The notes under the pieces were generated by a model. It worked only from the letters and a program-made list of their open reading frames with translations. It ran no database searches and was not told the DNA's origin. From assembly GCF_009755665.1 (NCBI RefSeq), contig NZ_CP046622.1, positions 3,286,001 to 3,350,000 of the forward strand: a stretch of DNA of 64,000 nucleotides, in the 5' to 3' direction. This document shows, one piece after another, positions 39,050-48,512 of the stretch; the stretch's first letter is position 1; each line of letters opens with the position of its first letter. A program made the position numbers and the translations under genes. The stretch comes from Variovorax paradoxus (GTDB lineage: Bacteria; Pseudomonadota; Gammaproteobacteria; Burkholderiales; Burkholderiaceae_C).

Positions 39050-42000
39050 TTAAGCGCTAATCAGACCCTCTTTCGGCTCCCGCTTGACGCGGAATGCAGC
39101 CGCATACATTGCCGGCAGCGCCAGCAGGGTCAATACGGTGGCCACGATCAACCCGCCCATGATGGCAACGGCCATCGGCCCCCAGAACACGCTGCGGGAG
39201 AGCGGAATCATCGCCAGCACGGCCGCCGCAGCGGTCAGCACGATGGGGCGCAGGCGCCGCACGGCCGACTCGACAATGGCGTCCCAGGCAGGCACGCCCG
39301 CCGCGCGGTCGCTCTCGATCTGGTCGATCAGGATCACCGCATTGCGCTGGATCATGCCCATCAGCGCAATCACGCCCAGCAGCGCAACGAAGCCGAACGG
39401 CCGGTTCAGCAACAGCAGCGCCCCGGCAACGCCGGCAATGCCCATAGGGCCGGTAATGAACACCAGCAGCGAACGGCTGAAGCTGTGCAGTTGCAGCATC
39501 AGCAGCGTGAACACCAGGAATAGCATGATCGGCACGCCTGCGACGATGGAAGCCGAGCCCTTGCTGCTTTCCTCGACGGCGCCCGCCACCTCGATACGGT
39601 AGGCGCCCTCGCCCGCCGCATGCCAGCCGGCCTCGAGTTCGCGCAGCTTGGGCAGCAATTGCTCGGTGACCGTGGCGCCCTGCAGCCCTTCGACCACGTC
39701 GCCCTGCACCGTGATGGCGTAGTCGCGGTTCTCGCGCCACATCACGCCGGGCTCCCAGGTGAAGACTGGCCGGGCGATCTGAGTGAGCGGAATCGAACGC
39801 CCGGAGGTCGTGGGCAGATAGGCGTTGCCGATGTCCGAAATGGCCTCGCGCTCGTCCGCCGACTGGCGCAGCACGATGTCGATCAGCAGGTCGTTCTCGC
39901 GGTACTGGCCCACCGTGGTGCCAGAGAACATCGTCTTGGACGCCTGGGCGATTGCCTGGCTGGTCACGCCGAGCGCGCGTGCCTTGGCCTGGTCGACCTC
40001 GAGCCGGATCACCTTGACCGATTCGTTCCAGTTGTCGTTCACGCCGCGCATGTTGGCGTTCTCGCGCAGCACGGCCTTCACCTCGTCGGCATGCGCGCGC
40101 AGTTGCGCCGGATCGGTGCCGATCACGCGGAACTGCACCGGGTACGGCACCGGCGGCCCGTTGGGCAGCAGCTTCACGCGGCCGCGCACTTCCGGGAACT
40201 CCTCCGCCAGCAGCGCGGGCAGCTTGATGCGCAGGCTTTCGCGCACCTTCAGGTCCTTGGCCAGCACGATGAGCTGCGACACGTTGGTCTGCGGAAACAC
40301 CTGGTCCAGCGGCAGGTAGAAGCGAGGCACGCCGGAACCGATCCAGGTGCTGACCGTCTTCACGCCCTCTTCCTTCATGATGCGCTGCTCGACCCGCTTG
40401 GCGACCTCTTCGTTCGCGGGGAACGAGGTGCCCTCCGGGAACCAGATATCCACCATGATTTCGGGGCGGCTCGAATCCGGGAAGAACTGCTGCTGCACCT
40501 TGCCCATGCCGAAAATACCCAGCGCAAAGATGAGCACCGTGGCGCCGATGGTCAGCCAGCGGTGCTGCACGCACCAGTTCACCGCGCCGCGAAAGCTGTT
40601 GTAGAACCGGGTGTCGAACAGCTCGTGCGGCGGCGCATCGGGGTCGTGCGGCTTTACCTTGAGCAGCAGCGTGCCGAGGTAAGGCACGAAGTACACCGAC
40701 ACGATCCACGACAGCACCAGCGCAATGACTGTCACCGCGAAGATCGCGAAGGTGTATTCACCCGTCACCGACTTGGCAATGCCGATCGGCAGAAAGCCCG
40801 CGGCGGTGATGAGCGTACCGGTGAGCATGGGCTTGGCGGTGACGTCGTAGGCAAAGGTGGCGGCACGCACCTTGTCGTAGCCCTCTTCCATCTTCCGCAC
40901 CATCATCTCGACCGCGATGATCGCGTCGTCCACCAGAAGGCCGAGCGCAATGATCAGCGACCCCAGCGATATCTTGTGCAGCCCGATGCCGAAGTAGTTC
41001 ATGGCCAGGAACGTGACGGCCAGCACCAGCGGAATGGTGATGGCCACCACCAGCCCCGGGCGGATGTCGATGTACCAGCCGAGGCGTCCGCCCTTGTGCA
41101 GGCCGAGCGAAATGATGCTCACGGCCAGCACGATGGCCACGGCCTCGATCAGCACGCCGACGAATTCATTGACCGAGCTGGCCACCGACACCGGCTGGTC
41201 CTGCACCTGCGCCAGCTTCACGCCGGCCGGCAGGCGCTGGTCGATTTGCTTGGTGGTGGCGCGCAATGCCTCGCCCAGTGCAATGATGTCGCCGCCCTTG
41301 GTCATGGAGACGCCCAGCGCAATGACTTCCTTGCCCTGGTGGTGCACCTTTACCGCCGGCGGGTCGACGTAGCCGCGGCGGATCTCGGCAATGTCGCCGA
41401 GCTTCAGCTGGTTGCCCGAACTGCCGCGAATCGGCATTTCGCGCAGTTGCTCCACGCTGGTGAACTGCCCCGCCACGCGCACCTGCACCACGTCGAGCGG
41501 CGACTGGATCGTTCCCGCGCTTTCCACCGCGTTTTGCGAACCAAGCTGCGCGAGCACGGCGTTGAAGTCGAGCCCCAGCTGCGCAACGCGCTTCTGCGAA
41601 ATCTCGACGTACACCTTTTCGTCCTGAACACCGAACTGGTCGACCTTCGCAACGTCTTTCACGCGCAGCAATTGCTGCCGCACTTCGTCGGCCAGGGTCT
41701 TGAGCTCGGCGTAGCTGAAGCCTTCGCTCTCCAGCGCGTAGATCACGCCATACACATCGCCGAAGTCGTCATTGAAGAACGGGCCCTGCACGCCCGGCGG
41801 CAGCGTGTTGCGCATGTCTCCGATCTTCTTGCGCACCGTGTACCAGACGTTGGCCACGTCGGCGGCCTTGGACGAATCCTTGATCTGGAAAATGATCTGC
41901 GACTCGCCCGGCTTCGAATAGCTGCGGATCTTGTCGGCGTAGGGCGCCTCCTGCAGCGTGCGTTCGAGCTTGTCGGTCACCTGCTCGGCCACCTGCTGCG

Positions 42001-42205
42001 CAGTGGCGCCGGGCCAGTAGGTGCGCACCACCATGGCACGGAAGGTGAACGGCGGGTCTTCGTCCTGCCCGAGCTGAAAGTAGGCAAAGGCCCCCAGCAC
42101 CATCAGCACCACCATGAGGTAGCGCGTGAGCGGCCCGTGGTCCAGCGCCCATTTGGAGAGGTTGAAGCCCGAGGGCTTGTCGGTGGTTGCTGTGCCTTCC
42201 GTCAT
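39050..42205 (-). CDS. RND multidrug efflux permease (AcrB/HAE-1-like)
   Basis: This 1051-residue inner-membrane proton/drug antiporter has the RND layout of twelve transmembrane segments with two large periplasmic loops (about 50-340 and 565-870). The proton-relay acidic pair is in ALGLLVDDAIIAVEMM in segment 4. It starts 4 bases inside the end of the adaptor gene (ATGA overlap), so the two are translated together. No outer-membrane factor is present, so it must borrow a TolC/OprM-like channel. The N-terminus carries a short soluble lead (MTEGTATTDKPSGFNLSKWAL) before the first membrane helix. Substrates are unknown. Confidence 0.93.
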   Translation of the reverse strand: MTEGTATTDKPSGFNLSKWALDHGPLTRYLMVVLMVLGAFAYFQLGQDEDPPFTFRAMVVRTYWPGATAQQVAEQVTDKLERTLQEAPYADKIRSYSKPGESQIIFQIKDSSKAADVANVWYTVRKKIGDMRNTLPPGVQGPFFNDDFGDVYGVIYALESEGFSYAELKTLADEVRQQLLRVKDVAKVDQFGVQDEKVYVEISQKRVAQLGLDFNAVLAQLGSQNAVESAGTIQSPLDVVQVRVAGQFTSVEQLREMPIRGSSGNQLKLGDIAEIRRGYVDPPAVKVHHQGKEVIALGVSMTKGGDIIALGEALRATTKQIDQRLPAGVKLAQVQDQPVSVASSVNEFVGVLIEAVAIVLAVSIISLGLHKGGRLGWYIDIRPGLVVAITIPLVLAVTFLAMNYFGIGLHKISLGSLIIALGLLVDDAIIAVEMMVRKMEEGYDKVRAATFAYDVTAKPMLTGTLITAAGFLPIGIAKSVTGEYTFAIFAVTVIALVLSWIVSVYFVPYLGTLLLKVKPHDPDAPPHELFDTRFYNSFRGAVNWCVQHRWLTIGATVLIFALGIFGMGKVQQQFFPDSSRPEIMVDIWFPEGTSFPANEEVAKRVEQRIMKEEGVKTVSTWIGSGVPRFYLPLDQVFPQTNVSQLIVLAKDLKVRESLRIKLPALLAEEFPEVRGRVKLLPNGPPVPYPVQFRVIGTDPAQLRAHADEVKAVLRENANMRGVNDNWNESVKVIRLEVDQAKARALGVTSQAIAQASKTMFSGTTVGQYRENDLLIDIVLRQSADEREAISDIGNAYLPTTSGRSIPLTQIARPVFTWEPGVMWRENRDYAITVQGDVVEGLQGATVTEQLLPKLRELEAGWHAAGEGAYRIEVAGAVEESSKGSASIVAGVPIMLFLVFTLLMLQLHSFSRSLLVFITGPMGIAGVAGALLLLNRPFGFVALLGVIALMGMIQRNAVILIDQIESDRAAGVPAWDAIVESAVRRLRPIVLTAAAAVLAMIPLSRSVFWGPMAVAIMGGLIVATVLTLLALPAMYAAAFRVKREPKEGLISA

Positions 42206-43401
42206 TTGGAAGCACCTGCAGCGATCTCCTTCTTCGTGGCCGCAACCGGTTCGACGGGCTTCGCCGACGCGCTGGTATTGGCGTTGGCGGCCGCGGCTGC
42301 AGCCTCCTTCGACTGGTAGATGGTGACCTTCTGTCCCGGCGAAAGCACGTGCACGCCCGCGGCGACGACCATCATGCCGGGCGTCAGTCCGCCGCCGATC
42401 ACGGCCTCGTTGCCATCGGCCGTGGCAACCCGCACCGGCTGCGAGCGCACCGTCATCGTTGCCTTGTCCAGCACCCAGACCGCGGTGCCCTTGCCCTCCT
42501 GGCGCAACGCGCTGGTCGGCAACTTGATGACCGCGCCGCCCGCACGCGCCAGCGCCTGCGGACGCGCATAGACCGTTGCGCCGAGCGCCGGCGAGGTTGC
42601 CGCATCGATCGACACCTTGACCGAATAAGTACGAGTGACCGCGTCGGCGCTGGCCGCCACTTCGCGCACCTGGCCCTGCAGCTCGTCGCCGCCCGACCAG
42701 CCGCGCACCATGACCGGCGAGCCGGGCTTGATCAGCGCGGCCCGGTCTTCGGGTACCGCAAACACCACGTCGCGCGCGCCGTCTTGCGCGATGCGAACGA
42801 CGGGCGTGCCGGCCTGCACCACCTGTCCCGGCTCGGCTTCGATGGCGGTGATGACGCCGGCCACATCGGCCACCAGCGTGGTGTAGCTCGCCTGGTTGCC
42901 TTGGGACGAAAGCTGGGCCTGCGCCTGTTCGAGCTGCGCCTGCGCGGCTTTCCAGGTGGATTCGCGGCGCTCGAGTTCGGCACCGCTGATGAAGTTCTGC
43001 GCCCGCAATTCGGTATAGCGCTTGAGATCGGCCGCCGCGAGATCGCGGTTGGTCTGCGCCGCGGCCAGTTGGGCGCGCGCCGCTTCGGCTGCAAGCCGGT
43101 AGTCCTGCGGGTCGAGTTGCGCCAGCACCTGCCCGGCCTGCACGTGCTGACCCAGTTCAGCCTGGCGCTTGATGATCTTGCCGGCCACGCGGAACCCGAG
43201 GCGCGATTCGACACGCGCCCGGACCTCGGCCGAGAACTCAGGCTGGGCGTCGAAATCGCTGGTGCCGACTGTCACCAGCTTGACCGCGCGCACAGGTTCC
43301 TCGGCCGGCTTCGACTGCGAACAGCCGGCCAGGAACAAGGCGGGAAGCAGTAGCCAGGCGGCACCGCGGGCAAGAGGAGAGAAGCCGGGAGAGGCGGTCA
43401 T
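42202..43401 (-). CDS. RND efflux periplasmic adaptor lipoprotein
   Basis: This 399-residue membrane fusion protein is a lipoprotein, with lipobox LFLAGC (Cys at about 27). The biotinyl-lipoyl halves are present (RVAGKIIKRQAELGQHVQAGQVLAQLD and TTLVADVAGVITAIEAEPGQVV, given in parts), separated by a helical hairpin of about 80 residues. The beta-barrel and membrane-proximal domains follow, with an Ala-rich tail. It bridges the RND permease to an outer-membrane channel encoded elsewhere. A strong promoter with a TetR-type operator lies immediately upstream. Confidence 0.93.
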   Translation of the reverse strand: MTASPGFSPLARGAAWLLLPALFLAGCSQSKPAEEPVRAVKLVTVGTSDFDAQPEFSAEVRARVESRLGFRVAGKIIKRQAELGQHVQAGQVLAQLDPQDYRLAAEAARAQLAAAQTNRDLAAADLKRYTELRAQNFISGAELERRESTWKAAQAQLEQAQAQLSSQGNQASYTTLVADVAGVITAIEAEPGQVVQAGTPVVRIAQDGARDVVFAVPEDRAALIKPGSPVMVRGWSGGDELQGQVREVAASADAVTRTYSVKVSIDAATSPALGATVYARPQALARAGGAVIKLPTSALRQEGKGTAVWVLDKATMTVRSQPVRVATADGNEAVIGGGLTPGMMVVAAGVHVLSPGQKVTIYQSKEAAAAAANANTSASAKPVEPVAATKKEIAAGASK

Positions 43402-43431
43402 GAGACACCCTAGAAAGGTCGAACCGGGCCA

Positions 43432-43455
43432 ATTACTGACCCACCGGTTAGTAAT
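43432..43455. promoter_or_regulatory. TetR-type operator in the efflux promoter
   Basis: ATTACTGACC (43432-43441) and GGTTAGTAAT (43446-43455) form an inverted repeat with 9 of 10 pairs matching and a 4-base spacer. This is the size and style of operators bound by TetR-family repressors of RND pumps. It overlaps the downstream edge of the -10 element. Confidence 0.65.
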
Positions 43456-43481
43456 TTAGGGTAAACCTTTAACACTGTCAA
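43453..43481 (-). promoter_or_regulatory. Sigma-70 promoter of the RND operon
   Basis: On the minus strand a perfect TTGACA (43476-43481) and TAAATT (43453-43458) are separated by 17 bases. Such a strong promoter is normally held off by a repressor, consistent with the overlapping palindrome. Confidence 0.7.
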
Positions 43482-43513
43482 TCGCGGCGTGACAATCTTG
43501 GCAGCTTCGCCCC

Positions 43514-45436
43514 CTAGGTTCGCTGCCCCATTTCCACCAGCCGGTTGCCCGGAATCTCGAAATAGTCAGATGCTCGCCCCGCGTTTCGCTGCAGCCAGCC
43601 AAAGAGCGCGCGCCGCACGGGGTTCATGCCCGGGAGGTTTTCCTCTCCGACCGAAGCACGCGACACGAAATACGAGGTCTTCATCGAGTCGATGGCCAAT
43701 GCCTTCTGGTAGGCCAGGATGCGGATGAATTCGGGCACGTCGGGCCGCTCCATGAAGCCGTGTCGCGCGGTAACCACCCAGATGCCTTTCATCAGGCATT
43801 CGGCCTCTATGCGCATGCGCGCCTCCACCCGGGGCGTGTCGCAGGCCAGTACCCGCATCACGATCACCTGTTCGTGCAGCACCTGGTTGTGCTTGAGGTT
43901 GTGAAGCAAGGCGTGCGGCACCGAAGCCGCATCGGCATTCAGGAATACCGCCGTGCCGCTCACACGGTGCGGCATGTGCAGCGCCAGCGAGTCGAAAAAT
44001 GCCTTGAGCGGCAGGCTTTCGGCCGCGGCGGCTTCCAGCCCCAGCCGGCGTCCCTTGGCCCAGGTGGTGAAAAGCACCATCACCCCGGCCGCCACGGCCA
44101 GCGTGAGCCAGCCGCCCTCGGCCACCTTGAGGCTGTTGGCGACCACGAATGTCAGGTCGACCAGCGCGAAAGCCACAACGCCCAGCACGACCGCCACCCG
44201 ATTCCAGCGCCAGAGGCCCCAAGCCACGATGCCGGCCAGCAGCGTGGTGGTCACCATCGTGATCGACACCGCAATGCCGTAGGCCGCCGACAGCGCGCCC
44301 GAACTGCGAAAGCCCAGCACCAACAACAGCACCCCCGCCATCAGCAGCCAGTTGACCGTGGACACGTAGATTTGGCCGATGGCCGAGCCGGAGGTCTGCA
44401 CCACCCGCATACGCGGCAGGTAGCCCATGCGCATGGCGTGCGCCGTGAGAGAAAAGGCGCCCGAGATCACGGCCTGGGAGGCAATGACCGTGGCCATGGC
44501 GGCAAGCACCACCATCGGCACCACGCCCCACGAAGGAAAGAGCCGGAAGAACGGGTTGTCGACGGCCGCCGGGTTTGCCAGCACCAGCGCGCCCTGCCCG
44601 AAATAGTTCAGCACCAGACCCGGCAGCGCAACAAAAAGCCACGCGAGCCGGATCGGCCTGGCCCCGAAGTGCCCCATGTCCGCATACAGCGCCTCGCCGC
44701 CGGTGAAGGCAAGAAATACCGCGCCCAGGACCGCCAGCGACTGGACGCGATGCTCGACCAGGAAGCCTACGGCCCGCCCCGGGTGAAGCGCCGCCAGCAC
44801 CTGCGGGTTGTGCAGCACCTGCCAGCCCCCCGCGAGCGCCAGCACCACGAACCACAGCAGCATGACGGGCCCGAACACCTTGCCCACCACGCCGGTTCCC
44901 TTGCGCTGCACCGCAAAGAGCCCGACCAGGATGACGATGGTGATCGGAATCACCACCCTTTGCAGAACCGGCGCCTGCACCTCCAGCCCCTCGACCGCCG
45001 ACAGCACCGAGATGGCCGGTGTGATCAAGGTGTCGCCATAGAACATGGCCGCTCCCACCAGGCCGAGCACTCCGATTGCGTTCCACACCCATGGCCGGGC
45101 GCGGGGACCCGCAGTCGCGTTGCGCGCCAGCGCCTGCAGCGCGAGGATGCCGCCCTCGCCGTCGTGGTCGGCGCGCAGCACGAACACCACGTACTTGAGC
45201 GTGACCACGAACATCAGCCCCCAGAAGATGAGCGAGAGCAGGCCTAGTACCGCATCGGGCGTGAACGCCACGCCGTGCTCGGGGTTCAGCGTTTCCTTGA
45301 AGGCATACAGCGGCGAAGTGCCGATGTCGCCGAACACCACGCCCAGGGCGGCAATCATCAGGCCGGGCCCTGCCGGGTGAGGCGCCTCGCCGGGCGCTGG
45401 TGTCGGGGCCGAGGGAACCGTTGCCGATGGATTCAT
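43514..45436 (-). CDS. kup: Kup-type low-affinity potassium uptake protein
   Basis: This 640-residue proton/potassium symporter has twelve transmembrane segments over residues 25-460 and a C-terminal cytosolic domain of about 180 residues. The family opening GVVFGDIGTSPLYAFKE (about 32-48) and the segment FYGDTLITPAISVLSAVEG are diagnostic. I used the ATG at 45436 (MNPSATVPSAPTP), although no good ribosome site precedes it; the next Met would cut into the first helix. It is divergent from hpnC across 72 bases. Confidence 0.94.
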   Translation of the reverse strand: MNPSATVPSAPTPAPGEAPHPAGPGLMIAALGVVFGDIGTSPLYAFKETLNPEHGVAFTPDAVLGLLSLIFWGLMFVVTLKYVVFVLRADHDGEGGILALQALARNATAGPRARPWVWNAIGVLGLVGAAMFYGDTLITPAISVLSAVEGLEVQAPVLQRVVIPITIVILVGLFAVQRKGTGVVGKVFGPVMLLWFVVLALAGGWQVLHNPQVLAALHPGRAVGFLVEHRVQSLAVLGAVFLAFTGGEALYADMGHFGARPIRLAWLFVALPGLVLNYFGQGALVLANPAAVDNPFFRLFPSWGVVPMVVLAAMATVIASQAVISGAFSLTAHAMRMGYLPRMRVVQTSGSAIGQIYVSTVNWLLMAGVLLLVLGFRSSGALSAAYGIAVSITMVTTTLLAGIVAWGLWRWNRVAVVLGVVAFALVDLTFVVANSLKVAEGGWLTLAVAAGVMVLFTTWAKGRRLGLEAAAAESLPLKAFFDSLALHMPHRVSGTAVFLNADAASVPHALLHNLKHNQVLHEQVIVMRVLACDTPRVEARMRIEAECLMKGIWVVTARHGFMERPDVPEFIRILAYQKALAIDSMKTSYFVSRASVGEENLPGMNPVRRALFGWLQRNAGRASDYFEIPGNRLVEMGQRT

Positions 45437-45508
45437 GAAAGCAGGAACTTGTTGATGGCGACACCACGAGCATAGTCCGCGGCCTCGGTCGTCGCGGACA
45501 ATCGCCGC

Positions 45509-46420
45509 GTGTCCGCACCATCTCCTATTGCCGCTGCGCCGGCGCACTACGAAAACTTTCCGGTGGCCTCCTGGTTGTGCCCGCCGCACCTGCGTGCGCC
45601 GATTGCCGCCATTTACCACTTCGCCCGAACCGCCGACGACATCGCCGACGAAGGCAACGCCTCGCCCGGCGAGCGGCTGGCGGACCTGCATGCCTACCGC
45701 GAAGAGCTACGCGCCGCCGCCATGGGGAGCGTGCTGCCCACCTCGCGCTGGCCCGAGGTGTTCGGCCCGCTCGCCTACAGCATTGCGCAGTTCGCATTGC
45801 CCGAAGACTTGCTGGCCGACCTGCTGAGCGCCTTCATCCAGGACATCGAGAAAACCCGCGACGGCGGAACCTACACCGACCGCGCCGAACTGCTCGACTA
45901 TTGCCGCCGCTCCGCCAATCCCGTCGGCCGCCTGCTGCTGCATCTTTATGGCGTGAACGATGCCCAGGCGCTGGCCCAGAGCGATGCCATCTGCAGCGCG
46001 CTGCAACTCATCAATTTCTGGCAAGACCCGAGCGTGGATCTGCCGCGTGGCCGCTTTTACTTTCCACTCACCGATTGCGCCCGGCGCGGCCTCGCGCGCG
46101 AGAGCTTCAAGGTCTTCGCGCCCCTGGCCGACGCACCGCCTCCGCAGGAAGCCATCAACCTCATCGCCGTGGAAAGTGCATGGGCGCGCGAACTGATGAC
46201 CCAGGGCGCACCGCTGGTCCACCGGCTGCCGGGCCGCGCCGGCTGGGAGCTGCGCTTCGTCGTGCAGGGCGGCTTGCGCATTCTCGACAAAATCGAAGAC
46301 CTGGGCTTCGACACCTTTTCGCAGCGTCCCAAGATCGGCAAGACCGACGCCCCGCTGCTGGTCTGGCGGGCCCTGCAGATGCGGAGACAATTGCCGCCCA
46401 TGAAAGCGCTCCCCCGATGA
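45509..46420 (+). CDS. hpnC: Hydroxysqualene synthase HpnC
   Basis: This 303-residue member of the squalene/phytoene synthase family would convert presqualene diphosphate to hydroxysqualene. Two Asp-rich regions are visible: ARTADDIADEG near residue 40, and NFWQDPSVDLPRGRFYFP near residue 170, where the usual D-x-x-x-D pattern is altered as in HpnC proteins. The start is GTG at 45509. The stop overlaps the hpnD ATG by four bases. It is the first gene of a coupled hpnC-D-E set for squalene supply without a classical squalene synthase. Confidence 0.92.
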   Translation: MSAPSPIAAAPAHYENFPVASWLCPPHLRAPIAAIYHFARTADDIADEGNASPGERLADLHAYREELRAAAMGSVLPTSRWPEVFGPLAYSIAQFALPEDLLADLLSAFIQDIEKTRDGGTYTDRAELLDYCRRSANPVGRLLLHLYGVNDAQALAQSDAICSALQLINFWQDPSVDLPRGRFYFPLTDCARRGLARESFKVFAPLADAPPPQEAINLIAVESAWARELMTQGAPLVHRLPGRAGWELRFVVQGGLRILDKIEDLGFDTFSQRPKIGKTDAPLLVWRALQMRRQLPPMKALPR

Positions 46421-47256
46421 CTCCCGAGCAATACGTACAAGACAAAGCCGCCGCTTCGGGCAGCAGTTTCTATTACGCCTTCCTGTTTCTGCCCAAGCAA
46501 AGGCGCGCAGCCATCACGGCGTTCTATGCCTTCTGCCGCGAGATCGACGATGTGGTCGACGAGGTCAGCGACCCCGGCGTTGCCGCGACCAAGCTCGCCT
46601 GGTGGCGCACCGAGGTGGCGCAGTCTTTCTCGGGCCCGCCGCGGCACCCGGTGATGCAGGCGCTGGTGCCGCATGCCGCGGCCTACGGCATCGAGCCGCG
46701 GCAGCTCAACGAGGTGATCGACGGCTGCCAGATGGATCTCGACCAGACCCGGTATCTCGACTTCCCGGGCCTGGCGCGCTACTGCCACCTGGTGGCCGGC
46801 GTGGTCGGCGAGGTCGCGGCGCGCATCTTCGGCCAGACCGATCCGCAGACCACCGCCTATGCGCACAAGCTCGGCCTGGCGCTGCAGCTCACCAACATCA
46901 TTCGCGACGTGGGCGAAGACGCGCTGCGCGGGCGCATCTACCTGCCTGTGAACGAGCTGCAGAAGTTCGATGTGAAGGCGCACGAAATTCTCAATCGCGT
47001 GCATTCGGAGCGCTTCGTCGCGCTGATGAAGTTCCAGGCCGAGCGCGCACATGCGGCGTACGACGAAGCCCTCGCCCTCCTCCCTGCCGCCGACCGCCGC
47101 GCCCAGAAGCCCGGTCTCATGATGGCCAGCATCTACCGCACGCTGTTGCGCGAAATAGAGCGCGACAACTTCCAGGTGCTGAACCAACGCGTGAGCCTGA
47201 CGCCGGTGCGCAAGTTCTGGCTGGCTTGGAAAGTCCAGGCGCTGGGGCGCATTTGA
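46417..47256 (+). CDS. hpnD: Presqualene diphosphate synthase HpnD
   Basis: This 279-residue enzyme joins two farnesyl diphosphates to presqualene diphosphate. Both metal-binding motifs are intact: REIDDVVDEV near residue 40 and NIIRDVGEDALRGRIYLP near residue 160. The ATG at 46417 overlaps the hpnC stop (ATGA), and the stop overlaps the hpnE start, so the three proteins are translationally coupled. No squalene-hopene cyclase is in the window, so the end product (hopanoid or another triterpene) cannot be stated. Confidence 0.93.
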   Translation: MTPEQYVQDKAAASGSSFYYAFLFLPKQRRAAITAFYAFCREIDDVVDEVSDPGVAATKLAWWRTEVAQSFSGPPRHPVMQALVPHAAAYGIEPRQLNEVIDGCQMDLDQTRYLDFPGLARYCHLVAGVVGEVAARIFGQTDPQTTAYAHKLGLALQLTNIIRDVGEDALRGRIYLPVNELQKFDVKAHEILNRVHSERFVALMKFQAERAHAAYDEALALLPAADRRAQKPGLMMASIYRTLLREIERDNFQVLNQRVSLTPVRKFWLAWKVQALGRI

Positions 47257-48512
47257 GAACAGCCGTCATCGGCGCCGGCTGGGCCGGACTCGCCTGCGCC
47301 GTCGAGGCCACCCGCCTCGGCCATGCCGTCACGCTGTTCGAAGCCGCGCACATGGCGGGCGGCCGCGCGCGGCGGGTCGACAACATGCACGGCATGGCGC
47401 TCGACAACGGGCAGCACATCCTCATCGGCGCCTACACCGCAACGCTGAAGCTGATGCGCGATGTAGGCGTCGATGCAGGCAGTGCGCTGCTTCGCATGCC
47501 GCTCTCGCTGCGCTTTGCCGACGGCGGCGGGTTGAAGCTGCCGCGGCTGCCGGCGCCGCTCGATTTGCTGGCCGGCATCTTCAGCGCACGCGGTTGGACA
47601 TGGCGCGACAAATCCGCCTTGCTGCGCACGGCCGTGCAATGGCGCCTCGGCGGATTCCGCTGCGCCACCGGCACTACCGTGGCCGCGCTCTGCACCGGCC
47701 TTACGCCGCGCGTGATGCAGGAACTGATCGAGCCGCTGTGCGTTTCGGCGCTCAACACGCCGGTCGATCAATCGAGCGGAGAGGTGTTCTTGCGCGTGCT
47801 GCGCGATGCGCTTTTCAGCGGCAGCGGCGGCGCCGACCTGCTGATTCCGCGTGTGGACCTGGGTGCGCTTTTTCCCGATGCTGCGTTGGCCTGGCTTGTG
47901 CAGCATGGCGCCGCGCTGCGCATCGGCACGCGCGTGCGCGCCATCTCGCGTCAAAGCGAGCAATGGCGCGCGGACGATGAATGCTTCGACCAGGTTGTGC
48001 TGGCTTGCGCGCCGTGGGACGCGGCCCGGCTCGTGCGCGCATCGGGCCTATCGGCGGAGCGCTGGTGCGAGAGCACCGAGGCCTTGAGCTTCGAAGCCAT
48101 TGCCACCGTTTATGTGCGCGGCGCCACACCTCTTGCAGAGCCGATGCTCGCGCTGCGCAGCCACCCCGCCACCGCACCGGCGCAGTTCGTGTTCGATCGC
48201 ACTCAACTCGGCGGGCCCGAGGGCGTGCTTGCCATGGTCGTGAGCGCGACCGAGACTCCGCGCGAGGCGCTGGAGCATCAGGTGATGGCACAGGCGGCCA
48301 CGCAGTTGGGACAGGCCCCGCTGCAGCTCGTGCAGACCGTCGTCGAGAAACGCGCCACCTTCGCATGCACGCCGGCGCTCGTGCGGCCGCCTGCGAAAAT
48401 CGCGCCCGGCCTGCAGGCCTGCGGCGACTACACCGAAGGCCCCTACCCCGCCACGCTCGAAGGCGCGGTACTCAGCGGGCTAGCCGCAGCCAACGCTCTG
48501 AACACACCATGA
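47253..48512 (+). CDS. hpnE: Squalene-forming FAD-dependent desaturase/reductase HpnE
   Basis: This 419-residue flavoprotein of the phytoene desaturase fold reduces hydroxysqualene to squalene. The FAD-binding motif VIGAGWAGLACAVEATRLGH begins at residue 5, and the C-terminal CGDYTEGPYPATLEGAVLSG is the second FAD contact seen in HpnE. The start is an unusual TTG at 47253 within the hpnD stop (TTGA), chosen because the Rossmann motif starts within six residues and no ATG or GTG is available before it. The stop overlaps the next ATG by four bases. Confidence 0.91.
   Translation: MRTAVIGAGWAGLACAVEATRLGHAVTLFEAAHMAGGRARRVDNMHGMALDNGQHILIGAYTATLKLMRDVGVDAGSALLRMPLSLRFADGGGLKLPRLPAPLDLLAGIFSARGWTWRDKSALLRTAVQWRLGGFRCATGTTVAALCTGLTPRVMQELIEPLCVSALNTPVDQSSGEVFLRVLRDALFSGSGGADLLIPRVDLGALFPDAALAWLVQHGAALRIGTRVRAISRQSEQWRADDECFDQVVLACAPWDAARLVRASGLSAERWCESTEALSFEAIATVYVRGATPLAEPMLALRSHPATAPAQFVFDRTQLGGPEGVLAMVVSATETPREALEHQVMAQAATQLGQAPLQLVQTVVEKRATFACTPALVRPPAKIAPGLQACGDYTEGPYPATLEGAVLSGLAAANALNTP

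Noticed and set aside
39620..42319. An 899-codon plus-strand open frame opposite the RND permease
   Set aside because: Its translation is rich in His, Arg, Gly and Ala with no domain. The permease on the other strand is unmistakable.
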